Positions 33,496-47,011 of a stretch of DNA of 64,000 nt are shown here, one piece after another. Source of the DNA: Hydractinia symbiolongicarpus. Taxonomy: Eukaryota > Cnidaria > Hydrozoa > Anthoathecata > Hydractiniidae. The notes under the pieces were generated by a model that worked only from the letters and a program-made list of their open reading frames with translations, did not search any database and had not been told where the DNA came from. Location of the stretch: positions 17,424,001 through 17,488,000 of the forward strand of contig NC_079883.1 in assembly GCF_029227915.1 (NCBI RefSeq), written 5' to 3'. The translations under genes and the position numbers were made by a program. Position 1 is the stretch's first letter; each line of letters starts with the position of its first letter.

Positions 33496-36214
33496 ATAAT
33501 ATAGCCCTTAGGGGCCTGTACCTGTAATTGACGGCGTTATAACGCCATGACACAATGGTAAACAACTTGGGACGTCGTAGTCCATTGAGAGTGGAAGGAT
33601 TAGACCAATAGTAACCTGGGCAGGCACGTGGAACAACGCGAATTGTGTGTACGGCCTTTATTAGGCTGCAAAAGGTCATATTACAGCCTTTAGAGACCTG
33701 TACACGTGGTTGACGGTGTTATAAAGCTGTGGCGCAATTGCAAACAACTTGGGACGTCGTAGTCCATTGTGAGTACATGGACTAGTCCGATCATAACTTG
33801 CGCAGGCAAGTGGATCTACGTGATTCATGTGTACGGCCTCTATTAGGCACCAAAACGCCATGCCTTTAGAGGCCTGTACACGTGGCTGACTGTGTTATAA
33901 AGCCGCGGCGCATTGGAAAACCACTTGGGACGTCGTAGTCCGTTGAGAGTGGAAGGATTACACCAATGCTAACCTGTGCAGGCACGTGCAACCACGTGAT
34001 ATACGTGTAAGGCCTTTATTAGGCTGCAAGAGGCCATATTGCGGTCGTTAGAGGCATGTACTCGTACTTAACGGTGTTATAACGCCATGGCGCAATGGAA
34101 AACGACTTGGGACGTCGTAGTCTATTGAGAGTGGAAGGATTAGACCATTGGTAACCTGCGCAGGCACGTGTAACAACGTGATTTATGTGTACAGACTTTA
34201 TTAGGCCGCAAAAAGCCATATTACAGCCTTTAGGGGCCTGTACACAAGGTTGACGGTGTTGTAAAGCCGTGGCGCTATGGAAAACAACTTGGGACATCGT
34301 AGTCCATTGAGAGTGGAAAGATAAGACCAATGATAACCTGCGCAGGCACGTGCAACCACGTGATATACGTGTGAGGCTTTTATTAGGGTACAAGAGGCTA
34401 TATTACAGACCTTAGGGGCCTGTACACGTGTTTGACGGTGTTGTAAAGCCGTGGCGATATGGAAAACAACTTGGGACGTCGTAATCCTTTGAGAGTGGAG
34501 GGAATAGACCGATCTTAACTCGCGCAGGCACGTGGAACAGCGCAATTTGTTTGTACGGCCTTTATTACGCTGCAAAAGGTCATATTACAGCCTTTGGAGG
34601 CTTGTACACGTGGTTGACGGTGTTATAAAGCTATGGCGCAATTGCAAACAACTTGGCACGTCGTAGTCCATTGAGAGTGGAAGGATAAGACCAATGATAA
34701 CCTGCGCAGGCACGTGCAACCACGTGATATACGTGTAAGGCCTTTATTAGGGTACAAGAGGCTATAATATAGCCCTTAGGGGCCTGTACCTGTAATTGAC
34801 GGCGTTATAACGCCATGACACAATGGTAAACAACTTGGGACGTCGTAGTCCATTGAGAGTGGAAGGATTAGACCAATAGTAACCTGGGCAGGCACGTGGA
34901 ACAACGCGAATTGTGTGTACGGCCTTTATTAGGCTGCAAAAGGTCATATTACAGCCTTTAGAGACCTGTACACGTGGTTGACGGTGTTATAAAGCTGTGG
35001 CGCAATTGCAAACAACTTGGGACGTCGTAGTCCATTGTGAGTACATGGACTAGTCCGATCATAACTTGCGCAGGCAAGTGGATCTACGTGATTCATGTGT
35101 ACGGCCTCTATTAGGCACCAAAACGCCATGCCTTTAGAGGCCTGTACACGTGGCTGATTGTGTTATAAAGCCGCGGCGCATTGGAAAACCACTTGGGACG
35201 TCGTAGTCCGTTGAGAGTGGAAGGATTACACCAATGCTAACCTGTGCAGGCACGTGCAACCACGTGATATACGTGTAAGGCCTTTATTAGGCTGCAAGAG
35301 GCCATATTGCGGTCGTTAGAGGCATGTACTCGTAGTTAACGGTGTTATAACGCCATGGCGCAATGGAAAACGACTTGGGACGTCGTAGTTCATTGAGAGT
35401 GGAGGGATTAGACCAATGGTAACCTGCGCAGGCACGTGGAACAACGTGATTTATGTGTACAGACTTTATTAGGCCGCAAAAAGCCATATTACAGCCTTTA
35501 GGGGCCTGTACACGTGGTTGACGGTGTTGTAAAGTCGTGGCGCTATGGAAAACAACTTGGGACATCGTAGTCCATTGAGAGTGGAAAGATAAGACCAATG
35601 ATAACCTGCGCAGGCACGTGCAACCACGTGATATACGTGTGAGGCTTTTATTAGGGTACAAGAGGCTATATTACAGACCTTAGGGGCCTGTACACGTGTT
35701 TGACGGTGTTGTAAAGCCGTGGCGATATGGAAAACAACTTTGGAAGTCGTAATCCTTTGAGAGTGGAGGGAATAGACCGATCGTAACTCGCGCAGGCACG
35801 TGGAACAGCGCAATTTGTTTGTACAGCCTTTATTACGCTGCAAAAGGTCATATTACAGCCTTTGGAGGCCTGTACACGTGGTTGACGGTGTTATAAAGCT
35901 GTGGCGCAATTGCAAACAACTTGGGACGTCGTAGTCCATTGAGAGTGGAAGGACTACACCAATGCTAACCTGCGCAGGCACGTGCAACCACGTGATATAC
36001 GTGTAAGGCCTTTATTCTGGGTACAAGAGGCTATATTACAGCCCTTAGGGGCCTGTACCTGTAATTGACGGCGTTATAACGCCATGACACAATGGTAAAC
36101 AACTTGGGACGTCGTAGTCCATTGAGAGTGGAAGGATTAGACCAATAGTAACCTGCGCAGGCACGTGGAACAACGCAAATTGGGTGTACGGCTTTTATTA
36201 GGCTGCAAAAGGTC
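33496..36214. repeat. HOR block, 7-mer E-F-G-H-I-C-D (1,268-1,269 bp), two copies
   Basis: E monomers at 33,496, 34,764 and 36,033 are 1,268 and 1,269 bases apart, with F, G, H, I, C and D between them. Tail classes run 1, 1, 2, 1, 2, 1, 2. The second copy carries private changes (CAACTTTGGAAGTCG in C near 35,737; GTACACGTGG in I) that recur in superunit copy 2 near 60,935, supporting colinearity. Confidence 0.88.
34218..34399 (+). repeat. Monomer type I (exemplar, 182 bp)
   Basis: Head ATATTACAGCCTTTAGGGGC, CTGTACACAAGGTTGACGG (the usual CACGTG replaced by CACAAG), TTGTAAAGCCGTGGCGCTAT, GGGACATCGTAG, GTGGAAAGATAAGACC, class-2 tail ending GTGAGGCTTTTATTAG. It appears only from about 25.55 kb to the right, always between H and C, and defines the 7-mer E-F-G-H-I-C-D. 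Two copies (about 35,490 and 60,688) have GTACACGTGGTTGACGG and so keep the CACGTG. Confidence 0.87.
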
Positions 36215-38754
36215 ATATTACAGCCTTTAGAGACCTGTACACGTGGTTGACGGTGTTATAAAGCTGTGGCGCAATTGCAAACAACTTGGGACGTCGTAGT
36301 CCATTGTGAGTACATGGACTAGTCCGATCATAACTTGCGCAGGCAAGTGGATCTACGTGATTCATGTGTACGGCCTCTATTAGGCGCTCTAAAGGCCATG
36401 CCTTTAGAGGCCTGTACACGTGGCTGACTGTGTTATAAAGCCGTGGCGCATTGGAAAACCACTTGGAACGTCGTAATCCGCTGAGAGTGGAAGGATTATA
36501 CCAATGCTAACCTGTGCAGGCACGTGCAACCACGTCATATACGTGTAAGGCCTTTATTAGGCTGCAAGAGGCCATATTGCAGTCGTTAGAGGCATGTACT
36601 TGTAGTTAATGGTGTTATAACGCCATGGCACAATGGAAAACGACCTGGGACGTCGAAGTCCATTGAGAGTGGAAGGATTAGACCAATGGTAACCTGCGCA
36701 GGCACGTGGAACCACGTGATATACGTGTAAGGCCTTTATTATGGTACAAGAGGCTATATTACAGACCTTAGGGGCCTGTACACGTGACTGACGCTGTTAT
36801 AAAGCCATGGCGCAATGGAAAACCACTTGGGACGTCGTAGTCCATTGAGAGTGGAAGGATTAGACCGTTGGTAACCTGCGCAGGCACGTGGAACAACGTG
36901 ATTTATGTATACGGACTTTTAATTGGCCGCAAAAGGCCATATTACACCCTTTAAGGGCCAGGACACGTGTTTGACAGTGTTGTAAAGCCGTGGCGATATG
37001 GAAAACAACTTGGGACGTCGTAGTACTTTGACAGTGGAAGGATAAGACCAATGATAACCTGCGCAGGCACGTGCAACCACGTGATATACGTGTAAGGCCT
37101 TTATTAGGGTACAAGAAGCTATATTACAGACCTTAGGGGCCTGTACACGTGACTGACGCTGTTATAAAGCCATGGCGCAATGGAAAACCACTTGGGACGT
37201 CGTAGTCCATTGAGAGTGGAAGGATTAGATCGTTGGTAACCTGCGGAGGCACGTGGAACAACGTGGTATATGTATACGGACTTTTAATTGGCCGCAAAAA
37301 GCCATATTACAGCCTTTAGGGGCCAGGACACGTGTTTGACAGTGTTGTAAAGCCGTGGCGATATGGAAAACAACTTGGGACGTCGTAGTACTTTGAGAGT
37401 GGAAGGATAAGACCAATGATAACCTGCGCAGGCACGTGCAACCACGTGATATACGTGTAAGGCCTTTATTAGGGTACAAGAGGCTATATTACAGACCTTA
37501 GGGGCCTGTACCAGTAATTGTCGGCGTTATAACGCCATGACAACATGGTAAAAAACTTAGGACGTTGTAGTCCATTGAGAGTGGAAGGATTTGACCAATA
37601 GTTACCTGTGCAGGCACGTGGAACAACGCGAATTGGGTGTACGGCCTTTATTAGGCTGCAAAAGGTCATATTACAGCCTTTAGAGACCTGTACACGTAGT
37701 TGACGGTGTCATAAAGCTGTGGCGCAATTGCAAACAACTTGGGACATCGTAGTCCATTGAGAGTGGAAGGACTACACCAATGCTAACCTGCGCAGGCACG
37801 TGCAACCACGTGATATACGTGTAAGGCCTTTATTATGGGTACAAGAGAATATATTACAGCGCTTAGGGGCCTGTACCTGTAATTGACGGCGTTATAACGC
37901 CATGAGACAATGGTAAACAACTTGGGACGTCGTAGTCCATTGAGAGTGGAAGGATTAGACCAATAGTAACCTGGGCAGGCACGTGGAACAACGCGAATTG
38001 TGTGTACGGCCTTTATTAGGCTGCAAAAGGTCATATTACAGCCTTTAGAGACCTGTACACGTGGTTGACGGTGTTATAAAGCTGTGGCGCAATTGCAAAC
38101 AACTTGGGACGTCGTAGTCCATTGTGAGTACATGGACTAGTCCGATCATAACTTGCGCAGGCAAGTGGATCTACGTGATTCATGTGTACGGCCTTTATTA
38201 GGCAGCAAAACGCCATGCCTTTAGAGGCCTGTACACGTGGCTGACTGTGTTATAAAGCCGCGGCGCATTGGAAAATCACTTGGGACGTCGTAGTCCGTTG
38301 ATAGTGGAAGGATTACACCAATGCTAACCTGTGCAGGCACGTGCAACCACGTGATATACGTGTAAGGTCTTTATTAGGCTGCAAGAGGCCATATTGCGGT
38401 CGTTAGAGGCATGTACTCGTAGTTAACGGTGTTATAACGCCATGGCGCAATGGAAAACGACTTGGGACGTCGTAGTCCATTGAGAGTGGAAGGATTTGAC
38501 CAATAGTAACCTGCGCAGGCACGTGGAACAACGCGAATTGGGTGTACGGCCTTTATTAGGCTGCAAAAGGTCATATTACAGCCTTTAGAGACCTGTACAC
38601 GTAGTTGACGGTGTTATAAAGCTGTGGCGCAATTGCAAACAACTTGGGACATCGTAGTCCATTGAGAGTGGAAGGATAAGACCAATGATAACCTGCGCAG
38701 GCACGTGCAACCACGTGATATACGTGTAAGGCCTTTACTAGGGTACAAGAGGCT
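36215..38754. repeat. F-G-H-A-B-A-B-E' segment
   Basis: F variant (36,215), G, H with TACTTGTAGTTAATGG, then two A-B pairs, E', a D''/D mosaic, E, F, G, an H/E mosaic (about 38,392), D'' and into A at 38,755. Part of it (from about 37,227, A-B-E') recurs at 42,132 (offset 4,905) with shared GATTAGATCGTTGG and GTGGTATATGTATACGG. The left part matches 61.4-62.3 kb at offset about 25,198. Confidence 0.78.
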
Positions 38755-41486
38755 ATATTACAGACCTTAGGGGCCTGTACACGTGACTGACGCTGTTATA
38801 AAGCCATGGCGCAATGGAAAACCACTTGGGACGTCGTAGTCCATTGAGAGTGGAAGGATTAGACCATTGGTAACCTGCGCAGGCACGTGGAACAACGTGA
38901 TTTATGTATACGGACTTTAATTGGCCGCAAATGGCCATATTACAGCCTTTAGGGGCCAGTACACGTGTTTCACGGTGTTGTAAAGCCGTGGCGATATGGA
39001 AAACAACTTGGGACGTCGTAGTTCTTTGAGAGTGGAAGGATAAGACCAATGATAACCTGCGCAGGCACGTGCAACCACGTGATATACGTGTAAGGCCTTT
39101 ATTAGGGTGCAAGAGGCTATATTACAGACCTTAGGGGACTGTCCACGTGACTGACGCTGTTATAAAGCCATGGCGCAATGGAAAACCACTTGGGACGTCG
39201 TAGTCTATTGAGAGTGGAAGGATTAGACCATTGGTAACCTGCGCAGGCACGTGAAACAACGTGATTTGTGTATGCGGACTTTAATTGGCCGCAAAAGGCC
39301 ATATTACAGCCTTTAGGGGCCAGTACACGTGTTTGACGGTGTTGTAAAGCCTTGGCGATATAAAAAACAACTTGGGACGTCGTAGTCCTTTGAGAGTGGA
39401 AGGATAAGACCAATGATAACCTGCGCAGGCACGTGCAACCACGTGATATACGTGTAAGGCCTTTATTAGGGTACAAGAGGCTATATTACAGACCTTAGGG
39501 GCCTGTACACGTGTTTGACGGTGTTGTAAAGCCGTGGTGATATGGAAAACAACTTGGGACGTCGTAGTCCTTCGAGAGTGGAGGGATTAGACCGATCGTA
39601 AGTCGCGCAGGCACGTGGAACAGCGCAATTTGTGTGTACGGCCTTTATTAGGCTGCAAAAGGTCATATTACAGCCTTTGAAAGCCTGTACACGTGGTTGA
39701 CGGTGTTATAAAGCTGTGGCGCAATTGCAAACAACTTGGGACGTCGTAGTCCATTGAGAGTGGAAGGATTACACCAATGCTAACCTGCGCAGGCACGTGC
39801 AACCACGTGATATACGTGTAAGGCCTTTATTATGGGTACAAGAGGCTATATTACAGCCCTTAGGGGCCTGTACCTGTAATTGACGGCGTTATAACGCCAT
39901 GAGACAATGGTAAACAACTTGGGACGTCGTAGTCCATTGAGAGTGGAAGGATTAGACCAATAGTAACCTGGGCAGGCACGTGGAACAACGCGAATTGTGT
40001 GTACGGCCTTTATTAGGCTGCAAAAGATCATATTACAGCCTTTAGAGACCTGTACACGTGGTTGACGGTGTTATAAAGCTGTGGCGCAATTGCAAACAAC
40101 TTGGGACGTCGTAGTCCATTGAGAGTGGAAGGATAAGATAAATGATAACCTGCGCAGGCACGTGCAACCACGTGATATACGTGTAAGGCCTTTACTAGGG
40201 TACAAGAAGCTATATTACAGACCTTAGGGGCCTGTACACGTGACTGACGCTGTTATAAAGCCTTGGCGCAATGGAAAACCACTTTGGACGTCGTAGTCCA
40301 TTGAGAGTGGTAGGATTAGACCATTGGTAACTTGCGCAGGCAAGTGGAACAACGTGATTTATGTATACGGACTTTAATTGGCCGCAAAAGGCCATATTAC
40401 AGCCTTTAGGGGCCAGTACACGTGTTTGACGGTGTTGTAAAGCCGTGGCGATATGGAAAACAACTTGGGACGTCGTAGTCCTTTGAGAGTGGAAGAATAA
40501 GACCAATGATAACCTGCGCAGGCACGTGCAACCACGTGATATACGTGTAAGGCCTTTATTAGGGTGCAAGAGGCTATATTACAGACCTTAGGGGCCTGTC
40601 CACGTGACTGACGCTGTTATAAAGCCATGGCGCAATGGAAAACCACTTGGGACGTCGTAGTCTATTGAGAGTGGAAGGATTAGACCATTGGTAACCTGCG
40701 CAGGCACGTGAAACAACGTGATTTGTGTATGCGGACTTTAATTGGTCGCAAAAGGCCATATTACAGCCTTTAGGGGCCAGTACACGTGTTTGACGGTGTT
40801 GTAAAGCCTTGGCGATATGAAAAACAACTTGGGACGTCGTAGTCCTTTGAGAGTGGAAGGATAAGACCAATGATAACCTGCGCAGGCACTTGCAACCACG
40901 TGATATACGTGTAAGGCCTTTATTAGGGTACAAGAGGCTATATTACAGACCTTAGGGGCCTGTACACGTGTTTGACGGTGTTGTAAAGCCGTGGCGATAT
41001 GGAAAACAACTTGGGACGTCGTAATCCTTGTAGAGTGGAGGGAATAGGCCGATCGTAACTCGCGCAGGCACGTTGAACAGCGCAATTTGTTTGTACGGCC
41101 TTTATTAGGCTGCAAAAGGTCATATTACAGCCTTTGGAGGCCTGTACACGTGGTTGACGGTGTTATAAAGCTGTGGCGCAATTGCAAACAACTTGGGACG
41201 TCGTAGTCCATTGAGAGTGGAAGGATTACACCAATGCTAACCTGCGCAGGCACGTGCAACCACGTGATATACGTGTAAGGCCTTTATTATGGGTACAAGA
41301 GGCTATATTATAGCCCTTAGGGGCCTGTACCTATAATTGACGGCGTTATAACGCCATGACACAATGGTAAACAACTTGAGACGTCGTAGTCCATTGAGAG
41401 TTGAAGGATTAGACCAATAGTAACCTGCGCAGGCACGTGGAACAACGCGAATTGGGTGTACGGCCTTTATTAGGCTGCAAAAGGTC
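38755..41486. repeat. HOR block, 1,457-bp 8-mer, about 1.9 copies
   Basis: A-B-A'-B'-C-D-E-(F head with D'' tail) from 38,755 repeats from 40,212 at offset 1,457 (seven 182-bp monomers plus one 183-bp D). The second copy carries variants GTGGTAGGATTAG and CAGGCAAGTGGAAC near 40,310-40,350, which recur near 62,780-62,820 in superunit copy 2. The second copy runs into a normal F at 41,487. Confidence 0.85.
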
Positions 41487-43371
41487 ATATTACAGCCTTT
41501 AGAGACCTGTACACGTGGTTGACGGTGTTATAAAGCTGTGGCGCAATTGCAAACAACTTGGGACGTCGTAGTCCATTGTGAGTACATGGACTAGTCCGAT
41601 CATAACTTGCGCAGGCAAGTGGATCTACGTGATTCATGTGTACGGCCTCTATTAGGCAGCAAAAGGCCATGCCTTTAGAGGCCTGTACACGTGGCTGACT
41701 GTTTTATAAAGCCGTGGCGCATTGGAAAACCACTTGGAACGTCGTAATCCGCTGAGAGTGGAAGGATTACCAAATGCTAACCTGTGCAGGCACGTGCAAC
41801 CACGTGATATACGTGTAAGGCCTTTATTAGGCTGCAAGAGGCCATATTGCAGTCTCTAGAGGCATGTACTTGTAGTTAATGGTGTTATAACGCCATGGCG
41901 CAATGGAAAACGACCTGGGACGTCGTAGTCCATTGAGAGTGGAAGGATTAGACCAATGGTAACCTGCACAGGCACGTGCAACCACGTGATATACGTGTAA
42001 GGCCTTTATTAGGGTACAAGAGGCTATATTACAGACCTTAGGGGCCTGTACACGTGACTGACGCTGTTATAAAGCCATGGCGCAATGGAAAACCACTTGG
42101 GACGTCGTAGTCCATTGAGAGTGGAAGGATTAGATCGTTGGTAACCTGCGCAGGCACGTGGAACAACGTGGTATATGTATACGGACTTTTAATTGGCCGC
42201 AAAAGGCCATATTACAGCCTTTAGGGGCCAGGACACGTGTTTGACAGTGTTGTAAGGCCGTGGCGATATGGAAAACAACTTGGGACGTCGTAGTACTTTG
42301 AGAGTGGAAGGATAAGACCAATGATAACCTGCGCAGGCACGTGCAACCACGTGATATACGTGTAAGGCCTTTATTAGGGTACAAGAGGCTATATTACAGA
42401 CCTTAGGGGCCTGTACCAGTAATTGTCGGCGTTATAACGCCATGACAACATGGTAAAAAACTTAGGACGTTGTAGTCCATTGAGAGTGGAAGGATTTGAC
42501 CAATAGTAACCTGTGCAGGCACGTGGAACAACGCGAATTGGGTGTACGGCCTTTATTAGGCTGCAAAAGGTCATATTACAGCCTTTAGAGACCTGTACAC
42601 GTAGTTGACGGTGTTATAAAGCTGTGGCGCATTGCAAACAACTTGGGACATCGTAGTCCATTGAGAGTGGAAGGATAAGACCAATGATAACCTGCGCAGG
42701 CACGTGCAACCACGTGATATACGTGTAAGGCCTTTACTAGGGTACAAGAGGCTATATTACAGACCTTAGGGGCCTGTACACGTGACTGACGCTGTTATAA
42801 AGCCATGGCGCAATGGAAAACCACTTGGGACGTCGTAGTCCATTAAGAGTGGAAGGATTAGACCATTGGTAACCTGCGCAGGCACGTGGAACAACGTCAT
42901 TTATGTATACGGACTTTAATTGGCCGCAAAAGGCCATATTACAGCCTTTAGGGACCAGTACACGTGTTTGACGGTGTTGTAAAGCCGTGGCGATATGGAA
43001 AACAACTTGGGACGTCGTAGTCCTTTAAGAGTGGAAGGAGAAGACCAATGATAACCTGCGCAGGCACGTGCAACCACGTGATATACGTGTAAGGCCTTTA
43101 TTAGGGTGCAAGAGGCTATATTACAGACCTTAGGGGCCTGTCCACGTGACTGACGCTGTTATAAAGCCATGGCGCAATGGAAAACCACTTGGGACGTCGT
43201 AGTCTATTGAGAGTGGAAGGATTAGACCATTGGTAACCTGCGCAGGCACGTGAAACAACGTGATTTGTGTATGCGGACTTTAATTGGCCGCAAAAGGCCA
43301 TATTACAGCCTATAGGGGCCAGTACACGTGTTTGACGGTGTTGTAAAGCCGTGGCGATATGGAAAAAAAAT
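41487..43371. repeat. F-G-H-A-A-B-E'-D''-A-B-A' segment at the right end of superunit 1
   Basis: F, G, H with TTGTAGTTAATGG, A variants, B, E' (42,391), D'' with a one-base loss (GGCGCATTGCAAAC near 42,627), A, B, A' and the front of a mosaic monomer that contains the superunit junction. I see only satellite here. Confidence 0.75.
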
Positions 43372-43481
43372 TGGGACATCGTAGTCCATTGAGAGTGGAA
43401 GGATAGGACCAATGATAACCAGCGCAGGCACGTGCAACCACGTGATATACGTGTAAGGCCTTTACTAGGGTACAAGAGGCT
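43300..43481 (+). repeat. Mosaic monomer at the superunit junction
   Basis: B-type front (GTGTTTGACGGTGTTGTAAA, GCGATATGG), then eight consecutive A at 43,363-43,370 where AAAACAAC is usual, then GGGACATCG, GGATAGGACC and CCAGCGCAGG as in D''. The change of identity near 43,371 marks where superunit copy 2 begins. Confidence 0.8.
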
Positions 43482-46400
43482 ATATTACAGACCTTAGGGG
43501 CCTGTACACGTGACCGACGCTATTATAAAGCCATGGCGCAATGGAAAACCACTTGGGACGTCGTAGTCTATTGAGAGTGGAAGGATTAGACCATTGGTAA
43601 CTTGCGCAGGCACGTGAAACAAAGTGATTTGTGTATGCGGACTTTAATTGGCCGCAAAAGCCCATATTGCAGTCGTTAGAGGCATGTACTCGTAGTTAAC
43701 GGTGTTATAACGCCATGGCGCAATGGAAAACGACTTGGGACGTCGTAGTCCATTGAGAGTGGAAGGATAGGACCAATGATAACCAGCGCAGGCACGTGCA
43801 ACCACGTGATATACGTGTAAGGCCTTAACTAGGGTACAAGAGGCTATATTACAGACCTTAGGGGCCTGTACCAGTAATTGACGGCGTTATAACGCCATGA
43901 CACCATGGTAAAAAACTTGGGACGTCGTAGTCCATTTAGAGTGGAAGGATTTGACCAATTGTAACCTGCGCAGGCACGTGGAACAACGCGAATTAGGTGT
44001 ACGGCCTTTATTAGGCTGCAAAGGGTCATATTACAGCCTTTAGAGACCTGTACACGTAGTTGACGGTGCTATAAAGCTGTGGCGCAATTGCAAACAACTT
44101 GGGACATCGTAGTCCATTGAGAGTGGAAGGATAGGACCAATGATAACCAGCGCAGGCACGTGCAACCACGTGATATACGTGTAAGGCCTTTACTAGGGTA
44201 CAAGAGGCTATATTACAGACCTTAGGGGCCTGTACACGTGACCGACGCTGTTATAAAGCCATGGCGCAATGGAAAACCACTTTGGACGTCGTAGTCCATT
44301 GAGAGTGGAAGGATTAGACCATTCGTAACCTGCGCAGGCACGTGGAACAACGTGATTTATGTATACGGACATTAATTGGCCGCAAAAGGCCATATTACAG
44401 CCTTTAAGGGCCAGTACACGTGTTTGACGGTGTTGTAAAGCCGTGGCGATATGGAAAACAACTTGGGACGTCGTAGTCCTTTGAGAGTGGAAGGATAAGA
44501 CCAATGATAACCTGCGCAGGCACGTGCAACCACGTGATATACGTGTAAGGCCTTTATTAGAGTGCAAGAGGCTATATTACAGACCTTAGGGGCCTGTCCA
44601 CGTGACTGACGCTGTTATAAAGCCATGGCGCAATGGAAAACCACTTGGGACGTCGTAGTCTATTGAGAGTGGAAGGATTAGACCATTGGTAACTTGCGCA
44701 GGCACGTGAAACAAAGTGATTTGTGTATGCGGACTTTAATTGGCCGCAAAAGGCCATATTACAGCCTTTAGGGGCCAGTACACGTGTTTGACGGTGTTGT
44801 AAAGCCGTGGCGATATGAAAAACAACTTGGGACGTCGTAGTCTTTTGAGAGTGGAAGGATAAGACCAATGATAACCTGCGCAGGCACGTGCAACCACGTG
44901 ATATACGTGTAAGGCCTTTATTAGGGTACAAGAGGCTATATTACAGACCTTAGGGGCCTGTACACGTGTTTGACGGTGTTGTAAAGCCGTGGCGATATGG
45001 AAAACAACTTGGGACGTCGTAGTCCTTTGAGAGTGGAGGGATTAGACCGATCGTAACTCGCGCAGGCACGTGGAACAGCGCAATTTGTGTGTACGGCCTT
45101 TATTAGGCTGCAAAAGGTCATATTACAGCCTTTGGAGGCCTGTACACGTGGTTGACGGTGTTATAAAGCTGTGGCGCAATTGCAAACAACTTGGGCCGTC
45201 GTAGTCCATTGAGAGTGGAAGGATTACACCAATGCTAACCTGCGCAGGCACGTGCAACCACGTGATATACGTGTAAGGCCTTTATTATGGGTACAAAAGG
45301 CTATATTACAGCCCTTAGGGGCCTGTACCTGTAATTGACGGCGTTATAACGCCATGACAAAATGGTAAACAACTTGGGACGTCGTAGTCCATTGAGAGTG
45401 GAAGGATTAGACCAATAGTAACCTGCCCAGGCACGTGGAACAACGCGAATTGGGTGTACGGCCTTTATTAGGCTGCAAAAGGTCATATTACAGCCTTTAG
45501 AGACCTGTACACGTGGTTGACGGTGTTATAAAGCTGTGGCGCAATTGCAAACAACTTGGGACGTCGTAGTCCATTGTGAGTACATGGACTAGTCCGATCA
45601 TAACTTGCGCAGGCAAGTGGATCTACGTGATTCATGTGTACGGCCTCTATTAGGCAGCTAAAGGCCATGCCTTTAGAGGCCTGTACACGTGGCTGACTGT
45701 GTTACAAAGCCGTGGCGCATTGGAAAACCACTTGGGACGTCGTAATCCGTTGAGAGTGGAAGGATTACACCAATGCCAACCTGTGCAGGCACGTGCAACC
45801 ACGTGATATACGTGTAAGGCCTTTATTAGGCTGCAAGAGGCCATATTGCAGTCGTTAGAGGCATGTACTCGTAGTTAACGGTGTTATAACGCCATGGCGC
45901 AATGGAAAACGACTTGGGACGTCGTAGTCCATTGAGAGTGGAAGGATTAGACCAATGGTAACCTGCGCAGGCAAGAGCAACCACGTGATATACGTGTAAG
46001 GCCTTTATTAGGGTACAAGAGGCTATATTACAGACCTTAGGGGCCTGTACACGTGACTGACGCTGCTATAAAGCCATGGCGCAATGGAAAACCCCTTGGG
46101 ACGTCGTAGTCCATTGAGAGTGGAAGGATTAGACCGTTGGTAACCTGCGCAGGCACGTGGAACAACGTGATTTAAGTATACGGACTTTTAATTGGCCGCA
46201 AAAGGCCATATTACAGACTTTAGGGGCCAGGACACGTGTTTGACAGTGTTGTAAAGCCGTGGCGATATGGAAAACAACTTGGGACGTCGTAGTACTTTGA
46301 GAGTGGAAGGATAAGACCAATGATAACCTGCGCAGGCACGTGCAACCACGTGATATACGTGTAAGGCCTTTTTTAGGGTACAAGAGGCTATATTACAGAC

Positions 46401-46936
46401 CTTAGGGGCCTGTACCAGTAATTGACGGCGTTATAACGCCATGACACCATGGTAAAGAACTTGGGACGTTGTAGTCCATTGAGAGTGGAAGGATTTGACC
46501 AAGAGTAACCTGCGCAGGCACGTGGAACAACGCGAATTGGGTGTACGGTCTTTATTAGGCTGCAAAAGGTCATATTACAGCCTTTAGAGACCTGTACACG
46601 TAGTTGACAGTGTTGTAAAGCCGTGGCGATATGGGAAACAACTTGGGACGTCGTAGTCCTTTTAGAGTGGAAGGATTACACCAATGCTAACCTGCGCAGG
46701 CACGTGCAACCACGTGATATACGTGTAAGGCCTTTTTTATGGGTACAAGAGGCTATATTACAGCCCTTAGGGGCCTGTACATGTAATTGACGGCGTTATA
46801 ACGCCATGACACAATGGTAAACAACTTGGGACGCCGTAGTCCGTTGAGAGTGGAAGGATTAGACCAATAGTAACCTGCGCAGGCACGTGGTACAACGCGA
46901 ATTGGGTGTACGGCCTTTATTAGGCTGCAAAAGGTC

Positions 46937-47011
46937 ATATTACAGCCTTTAGGCAGGCACGTGCAACCACGTGATATACGTGTAAGGCCTTTATTATGGG
47001 TACAAGAGGCT
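46937..47011 (+). repeat. 75-bp remnant monomer
   Basis: Counterpart in superunit 2 of the copy at 25,048 (offset 21,889). Confidence 0.87.

Larger units (their letters stand above)
20391..43371. repeat. Superunit copy 1 (22,981 bp)
   Basis: The sequence at 20,391 (TGGGACATCG onwards) reappears at 43,372 in the same monomer phase, and the match continues colinearly to the end of the window. This segment is therefore a directly repeated unit of 22,981 bp, the sum of all the HORs between. It contains the duplicated 1,092-bp 6-mer, an A-to-H 8-mer, 7-mers E-F-G-H-I-C-D, a 1,457-bp 8-mer and A-B-E' groups. Monomer-type order agrees with copy 2 over most of its length. Confidence 0.85.
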
